From Gibbula magus (lineage: Eukaryota > Mollusca > Gastropoda > Trochida > Trochidae), in the NCBI GenBank assembly GCA_936450465.1, contig OW388296.1, positions 40,576,023 through 40,640,022 of the forward strand: a stretch of DNA of 64,000 nt, given 5' to 3'. Position 1 is the stretch's first letter. Each line of letters opens with the position of its first letter. The notes beneath the pieces were generated by a model. It saw only the letters and a list, made by a program, of their open reading frames with translations. It had not been told where the DNA came from and searched no databases. Below are positions 59,197 to 64,000 of the stretch, one piece after another. The translations under genes were made by a program, and so were the position numbers.

Positions 59197-62100
59197 ACAT
59201 CATTATAATCATCATAATCGACATCAACAACATCACAAATATCACACACTTATAACACCATCATCATCATTCTCACTAACATCACCACCATCATCATCAT
59301 GTTAGAGTCTCACCGTTATGTACGAGGGGAGTCTCCACCTCCAAAATGAGGTTCCAAGCGTTCCTCATCAGCGTGACGGCCTCCGCGTGGGTCAAGTGAC
59401 TGAACTCTGTACCGTTCACCTCTACAATACGATCCCCCACCTTCAGACCCTGCAGTATATTGATTTAAATACATAAGTACATTACAAATTCAGTCTTAAG
59501 AAAATTATAGTTCGGGACATCTTCTTTATTGTGAAACATGACAATATGAAGTATATGCTTACTCAGTCGTCAAGGTGACACCAATCACCAATCAATTTGA
59601 CAATTCGTATTTTCCACATTAAAGAAATTGCTCTCCTGAAGTTTTGTTTTTCTTTGTATTCCATCAAAGGGCCTTTAAACTTCAGGAATCAGATCAAGAC
59701 TCACTTGACAAAACAGGATTTGAGAATGGGGTCACAATATGGACATCCTAGGATTACATTAGAATTATTGTGATTCATACACGTAACCAATGTATAAGTA
59801 TTATCTTTTTCAAGGGGCGGTAGCACGTTTTTTGCAAATTTTATATTTTCAAATTTCCCATTTATAATGATACATAGGCGTAGGAACAGGGGGGGCCCGG
59901 GGGGGCCGGGCCCCCCCACTTCTGAAACTGGGGGGGCACGGCCCCCCCACTTTTCACACACGAAAAAAAAATTCAATAGCGCTTTCTAGGAGCAAATAGT
60001 ACGTGTCAATTTTGAAGAAAATTCTTTTCTCATACTATTTTTTCAGAAACAGATAATATGACGAGTCCTCACCCTATTTTTAACACTAATATGGATGAAA
60101 ATTTTGATCCTACAGCATCTTCTAGTGAAAATACGACATGGCAACCCCCATTTTCAGACGAAATTGAAAAGAATGTTGTTCCTATAGCTGTGTTTGGTGG
60201 GAGGGGGGTGCTTTGATACGTTTTTAATACGTTTCAAAATTCGGAAAGTGTTCTTCTCAAGAACGAAAAGGCCAAGAAAGCTGAAATCTTGTGTACATAC
60301 TCCTTAGCAAATGGGGATCTTAACTTGCAGAGTTTGTGGCCCTGCTAGTCCTCAGATGCCATGGCCCAAAAAACTTATTTTAGGATTTTTCTCCAGAAGT
60401 AAGAGCTAGAAAGTTCAAATATCGACTCCTAAGACATTTGGGATTGAAATTGTACATTTGGTGACCATGTGACCCCTAGTAAGGGCAACATTGGCCTCTC
60501 CTGAAAACGGTTTTAGCTCATCAGACCTGACCTCAAAAACCTATTTCGTCTTTCTTCTCTATAACCAGCTCTGTAGTGACTACAGACAGCTGGCATCTCG
60601 TGTGCATACTCCTACTGTCACTCCTTAGATCATGGATATCTTGATTAATAAGGGCCCAAGGAACCACAGCATTAATACCTATTTTCGTCTTATTCTCCAG
60701 AACCTCTGATTCCAGAGAACTGGAATCATTAGTACAGTTAACTTGGCAAGCGGAGATTCTGATTCATATATTTGGTGACCATTTGATCCCTAATAAGGTC
60801 CTCAGGGGCCACAAACTCAAGGACTATATTTGTCTTTTTCTCCAGAACCAGTAACTCTAGAGAGTTGAAGTTCTGTGTACAGGCACCTTGGCAAGTGGGG
60901 ATTATAATTTATAGATTTGATAACTTTTCGGTGTCATGGTTTTATGATCTTCTACAGAATGAAAAGTCATTGTATTGGTCTCTTGGATTATGAATTGTAA
61001 TTTTTCAAACAATATGTCTAGTGTTTATTTAAAACCTGATTGTCGACATCATTTTCGATGCTATTTCATGATTAATTCTGATCGAACTGAGATATGAATG
61101 TTCTTTCTCAGGCTCTGGAACAAGTCAAACTTGTCGACTTTATTTCAATCTTATTTTATTTCCATTTTATTGTGACTTCCATTGTCTTGTCCGCAAATAT
61201 TGAAGCTCATACATATCCCTTGCAATTACAACTATATGGTCCTGAGTACCCTAACACACGCACTCAAAAATTCCAAATTGTTGCCATTATGGACTAATCG
61301 TGGCCTAGTGTAAACGCAGCATATGCAGATTAAACATTTGTAATGATTATTTTCCGAAATATTAAGAACAAAAGCACCAGGAATAAAATACATGCTAACT
61401 TTCAACTTTCTCGCGAGTATAGGTCTCTGTCCCTTTCACAATTAGGACATACTGTCCTTTCTCTCAAAATGAATGATTTTTATTATAATTTTTTTAAATT
61501 TCCGCCTTTAAAAATGTGTTAACGGTGCTTATTCTATTCAGGTGCATGTTTCAGTTCAAACACATTTTCAAATGTTCATTTCTGATTTGATCTAGGTACA
61601 ATTTGGTGTATGTTCTTGACATAAAATCGATTTTTTTTACAGCCACACCTGTGTCAAGTGACTTTTTTTTACCTCAAAAGCAAGGTCACGTGACTTTTTT
61701 GGCCCCAAAGTAAGGTCACGTGACTTTTTTTTACCCCAAAAGTAAGGTCACGTGACTTTTTTGGGTCCCAAAGTAAGGTCACGTGACTTTTTTTTGGCCC
61801 AAAGCAAGGTCACGTGATTTTAAATTTAAATAATCAGTGAAACACACTGTAAAGCCCATCCAAAATGACTAAGATTTTCGTGCCCCCCCCCCCCCCCCCC
61901 GCTGAGAAGCTAATTGGGCCCCCCCCCCCCCCCCCCCCCCCCCCCACTCAACACAGACGGGGGGTATTCTGACCCCAGCTCGATCCACCCCCCGCTCTCA
62001 AGAAAAAGAATTGGGCCCCCCCACCCCAAAATCCGTTCCTACGCCTATGTGATAGTTTATGTCATTTATATTTACTTTAGAGGATAAACCATTTTATTAC

Positions 62101-63358
62101 ACAAACCAATTATCCTTAGTGCTAGTAACTGTGTTGTGTATAAAGCAACAATTGCATGGTGGCCATTTTATTGTGAACACAATTTATTATTTCGAATGAC
62201 AAAAATGATTCCCATGTACATTCATTTTTTAATTTGATTTTCCGAAGAGAGAAGGGTGTTTTACTATTGGTGACATTATTTTTCAAATACATTTCATCGA
62301 CTTATTTCAGCGAAAAAATGTGCTACTGCCAAAATAATGTCTGAAAATACTGTTACAATCAATTAGTAATCATATTGTTGTACGAACTAAAGGAAAGCAA
62401 TATTAGATGAAGCACCGACCTGTTGCTCTGCCTGACTGTTAGGCTCGATGAGATAGACCACGATGGGAGTACCGTACTCTTTCCCTCCTTTGATCCCAAC
62501 ACCGAGACTACCGTCATCTCGCCGGTTCAGTAACACCCTCCGTCGCGTTGGGTTAACCTCTGGTTCCAATTTCGGACTGTAGGGGGAGCTGCTAGATGAA
62601 GTCCTCAGTTGAGGAGGAGGCTGAGAACTCGACATGCGACTGTTTGTTTCGGATCTGTGAGATGGTTGACGCGACCTCATTGATAATCGTGAAGGCGTCT
62701 TGGCTCTTTCGAAACTTGGTTCAGTTTGCGAAGGAGCCCGTAATGAACTCCTGAAGGAATGATTCTGAATGAGCTCAACTTCCTCCTTAGTAACGGTCCC
62801 AGTCCGCGAAGCATCATCCACCTCACTGTATATTCCACTGGTGACACTGGTGCCTGGGAGAGATATCCCGTCTGTCACTGTCGTCTCATCGCTAGGCAAC
62901 ACATGGATGCTCTTTTCAAAACCTGTGGACACAACCTGAAACTGTCCTGAAGAATCCTTTGCTATGATCTTAGGATCGTCACTTAACGGATTCCCTGTGT
63001 TGAAATACTTCAGGAAAGACTCGTATGATGAAAACTGAAGACTGCAGAGTTTGTGGAAGTCTCGCTGGAGCTGTATGGGTAGTTTGTTGGCAAGCTCCAA
63101 AAGAAGCATCAGCTTCTCCGTGGTGTTGATGACGGGTTTGAGCTGCGTGCATAGGGTCGGGACGGACTGTGAGATGCGGAAGTGCTGCAGCGCCTGTTTG
63201 AAGTCATTGCACTCGCGGTTGGTGAGAAGCTCCTGGGCGAGGTTACGAAGGATTACCTCCCCTCGTTGCAGCTGGGTGGAGGCCATTACTCGCAACTGGC
63301 GTCGCTGGGCCCGGCGTAACGGCTTCCACGTGTGGCCGTACTGCAGGTAGTGCACGAC
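43827..63358 (-). CDS. Harmonin-N-like plus two-PDZ scaffold protein, whirlin/PDZD7/harmonin type (5' exons missing)
   Basis: Seven minus-strand exons join with consistent phase: 63358-62420, 59449-59314, 50655-50559, 46845-46752, 45844-45736, 44795-44753 and 44337-43827 (stop). The visible protein has 642 residues. Residues about 35-110 look like a harmonin-N-like helical domain (LAQELLTNRECNDFKQALQH). A Ser/Arg-rich linker follows. PDZ1 spans about 271-359 (SLGVGIKGGKEYG, then GLKVGDRIVEVNG and THAEAV, with the His expected of class I ligand binding). PDZ2 spans about 375-460 (KLGCAVYRDP, VEPNSPAYKGGLQKGDCIIR). The tail is Ser/Pro/Arg rich and ends DEWKI. In vertebrates, proteins of this layout scaffold stereocilia and photoreceptor complexes; a role here is inferred. 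The first visible exon begins after a splice acceptor, not at a start codon. Orthology to one specific family member is not settled. Confidence 0.85.
45029..45451. mobile_element. MITE with about 80-bp inverted repeats and CACTA target duplication
   Basis: Ends CAGGCCTACC ... GGTAGGCCTG, flanked by CACTA on both sides (45024-45028 and 45452-45456). The long inverted arms share gaatcgaaatgcacaca and aatttgcatcgta. It lies in an intron of the minus-strand gene. The superfamily is uncertain; CA ends with a 5-bp duplication resemble the other CA-ended elements here. Confidence 0.8.
45893..46485. repeat. 30-bp minisatellite of TATGGTATGG type
   Basis: Clear 30-bp period (tatggtatggtatgacatga plus tatgattcac) from about 46150 to 46440, with looser ggtatgg repeats to the left. 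Open frames on the minus strand (HTIVNHIMSY-type) are products of the period. Confidence 0.93.
47034..47240. repeat. GGTGT pentanucleotide satellite
   Basis: Nearly pure tggtg/tgtgg repeats over about 205 bases, strongly G/T on the plus strand. Intronic. Confidence 0.95.
47241..48970. other. Intron sequence without recognised feature
   Basis: AT-rich intron of the minus-strand gene. No repeats or genes that I can support, apart from a short ttgttaacggtattaacg-like patch near 47775. Confidence 0.4.
48975..49555. repeat. Diverged tandem duplication, about 290 bp unit
   Basis: 48975-49255 and 49275-49555 align along their length: acactccctaatctataaat with gcactccttaatcttcaaat, and gtagaaagaacttttgaa with gtcgaaagaacttttgaa. 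Noncoding and intronic. Confidence 0.7.
50851..51067. mobile_element. Foldback element with a 61-bp near-perfect palindrome
   Basis: 50999-51059 reads GTTCAAGATAGGTTTCAAAG ... and back to ctttgaaacctatcttgaac with about one mismatch per arm. Outer parts (ccccgttcaa and ttgaacacgg; gctcaatgtagcgctcaatg and tagcgctacattgagca) also pair, so the whole 217 bp can fold. It is probably a small foldback MITE. Confidence 0.75.
51698..53525. repeat. 28-bp minisatellite with 56-bp higher-order pattern
   Basis: About 65 copies of ctacataatgttccacacaa plus atacccaN. The base pair before ctacata alternates between at and aa (sometimes ac) over long runs, giving a 56-bp dimer. Edges are more diverged (ttctacacaaaa at the left, aaagttctgcac at the right). 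Located in the 8.7-kb intron between PDZ1 and PDZ2 of the minus-strand gene. Confidence 0.97.
53526..57720. other. Long intron stretch without recognised gene
   Basis: AT-rich. It contains one GTCACGTGAC palindrome at 54178-54187 in a locally CG-richer patch (54120-54250). I see no exon, RNA gene or well-bounded transposon. Confidence 0.4.
57720..58265. repeat. Diverged tandem units with tatacacctatataagtatgt
   Basis: Four to five units of uneven length (about 90-180 bp) share ctaattctattttacctgta, ttaagtatgt and tttttctgatt; two also carry cagtgatgggcggttgttac. Noncoding. Confidence 0.75.
59086..59300. repeat. Trinucleotide microsatellite (ATC, CAG, CAA)
   Basis: Runs of atc, then cagcagcaacaacagcag, then atc again. 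It ends 14 bases from the splice donor of the PDZ1 second-half exon (59314), so it lies directly at the start of that intron on the minus strand. Confidence 0.93.
60240..60930. repeat. About 145-bp tandem repeats with ttctccagaac
   Basis: Five diverged units at roughly 60247, 60397, 60548, 60697 and 60838, each with a ttcttctc(c)agaac-like start, a gagttgaaatcttgtgtaca-like middle and tttggtgaccatgtgacccc-like end. A single relative lies at 16760-16860 before the PDZ exon of the plus-strand gene. Confidence 0.7.
61685..61818. repeat. Tandem array of GTCACGTGAC palindromes
   Basis: GTCACGTGAC occurs exactly at 61685, 61715, 61747 and 61778, and as GTCACGTGAT at 61809, spaced 30-32 bases apart by T-rich and C/A-rich spacers. 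A degenerate unit (gtcaagtgac) precedes them near 61655. It is inside the 59873-62049 transposon. Confidence 0.9.
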
Positions 63359-63604
63359 CTACATAAGAGATGAAAATTTTTAATAGGAATCAAGTAGAAC
63401 TAATTCAAGCTTATTACTCAACACAGTTCAAGATTCTGATTCAACGACTAACTACCGCCTGTGGACATCCAGTCAGTTAATCACCATTGAAAATATATTG
63501 CAAAATAATCCAGAATCTTTTAGGAGAGACAACGAAATGCAAGTGCATCAAGTCACCAGCCTACAACCTTCAAGTAAAACTAATTCAAGGCAAAGCTCGG
63601 CGGT
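63359..63604. other. Intron upstream of the harmonin-N-like exon
   Basis: Sequence between the splice acceptor at 63359-63360 (minus strand) and the repeat-rich window edge. No exon recognised. Confidence 0.5.
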
Positions 63605-63676
63605 GAGCTAGAGGGTCAAAATTCCAACACAGGGCTAAAAAGGGTAATATAAGATATTGCAACGGGAGGGTTATAT
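63605..63676. mobile_element. Degenerate piggyBac-type right terminus
   Basis: aaattccaacacagggctaa, then aaagggtaatata, then gcaacgggagggtta. This follows in order the right end of piggyBac copy 1 (aaattccgccacaggggcta, then aaagggtaaaatata, then cgcaacgtaagggtta). No transposase or left end accompanies it in the window. Confidence 0.55.
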
Positions 63677-64000
63677 ATAAGGAACACAGGGTTAAGGAAC
63701 ACAGGGTTAAGGAACACAGGGTTAAAGAACACAGGGTTAAAGAACACAGGGTTAAGGAACACAGGGTTAAGGAACACATGGTTAAGGAACACAGGGTTAA
63801 AGAACACAGGGTTAAAGAACACAGGGTTAAGGAACACAGGGTTAAAGAACACAGGGTTAAGGAACACAGGGTTAAGGAACACAGGGTTAAAGAACACAGG
63901 GTTAAGGAACACAGGGTTAAAGAACACAGGGTTAAGGAACACAGGGTTAAGGAACACAGGGTTAAAGAACACAGGGTTAAGGAACACAGGGTTAAGGAAC
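63677..64000. repeat. 15-bp minisatellite (acacagggttaagga)
   Basis: About 21 copies of a 15-bp unit continuing past the right edge. One position alternates g/a (ttaagg or ttaaag). Every unit contains gggTTAA. Open minus-strand frames of the NPVFL type come from the period. Confidence 0.96.

Larger units (their letters stand above)
59873..62049. mobile_element. CATAGGCGTAGGAAC-ended transposon inside the MITE
   Basis: Terminal inverted repeats CATAGGCGTAGGAAC, flanked by TGATA twice (59868-59872 and 62050-62054). The intact relative at 42093-42446 has this TGATA once. Just inside the left end are ggggggcccgggggggccgg tracts, and near the right end very long C runs (61886-61945). Internal ATG-led frames (for example 60061-60216) are short. 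I judge it a decayed or non-autonomous hAT-like element. Confidence 0.75.
59813..62333. mobile_element. TTAA-type MITE, copy 3, split by a 2.2-kb insertion
   Basis: The left end aaggggcggtagcacgtttt and the right end (inverse of ggcagtagcacattttttcg) match the copies at 26822 and 42093. The body is interrupted at 59873-62049. Confidence 0.75.

Noticed and set aside
60061..60216. Start of a hAT transposase
   Set aside because: An ATG-led 51-codon frame inside the 2.2-kb element could be a remnant, but it ends quickly, has no recognisable domain and no continuation I can splice.
63677..64000. Telomeric repeat
   Set aside because: The 15-bp unit contains agggtta, but not as tandem TTAGGG; it is a minisatellite.

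Overview
The window looks like nuclear DNA of a marine invertebrate, most likely a mollusc or another lophotrochozoan. The evidence is AT-rich sequence, multi-exon genes with GT-AG introns and consistent phases, piggyBac transposons, a tRNA-derived SINE, and pearl/HINE-like elements (hairpin, GTCC-type microsatellite and tandem core repeats) of a kind known from bivalves and gastropods. The species cannot be named from the sequence. There are no bacterial-style operons.

Two partial protein-coding host genes are supported, and they converge. The plus-strand gene (exons from 16944 to 24401) encodes the second half of a PDZ domain, a proline/serine-rich linker, a degenerate Roc (Ras-like) domain, a COR-like region and a C-terminal death domain. 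I joined seven exons with consistent phases, giving 884 residues; the 5' end lies outside what I can recognise. The minus-strand gene (63358 down to 43827) encodes a harmonin-N-like helical domain, two PDZ domains and a Ser/Pro/Arg-rich tail, the layout of whirlin, PDZD7 and harmonin scaffolds. I joined seven exons, giving 642 residues; its 5' exons lie beyond the right edge.

The rest is mostly repeats, many of them nested. From 1 to about 15.8 kb a 21-bp minisatellite is split by a CA-ended element (1197-15357). That element encloses a TA-flanked inverted-repeat structure (1573-14544), which holds an intact piggyBac copy (6787-12944). A second, inverted, nearly identical piggyBac copy (30795-38414) sits between the two host genes. 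It landed in a repeat whose empty site can be read from a neighbouring unit, and it was later hit by a pearl/HINE-like element that itself carries a hAT-like MITE. Both piggyBac copies have full-length 677-residue transposase frames with the three catalytic aspartates and a C-terminal Cys-rich finger.

The introns of the minus-strand gene hold several minisatellites (30-bp, 28-bp with an alternating 56-bp higher order, GGTGT), foldback elements, a MITE with a 5-bp target duplication, and a 2.2-kb GC-ended element inserted in another MITE. That 2.2-kb element contains a tandem array of GTCACGTGAC palindromes. The right edge is a 15-bp minisatellite next to a degenerate piggyBac-type terminus.
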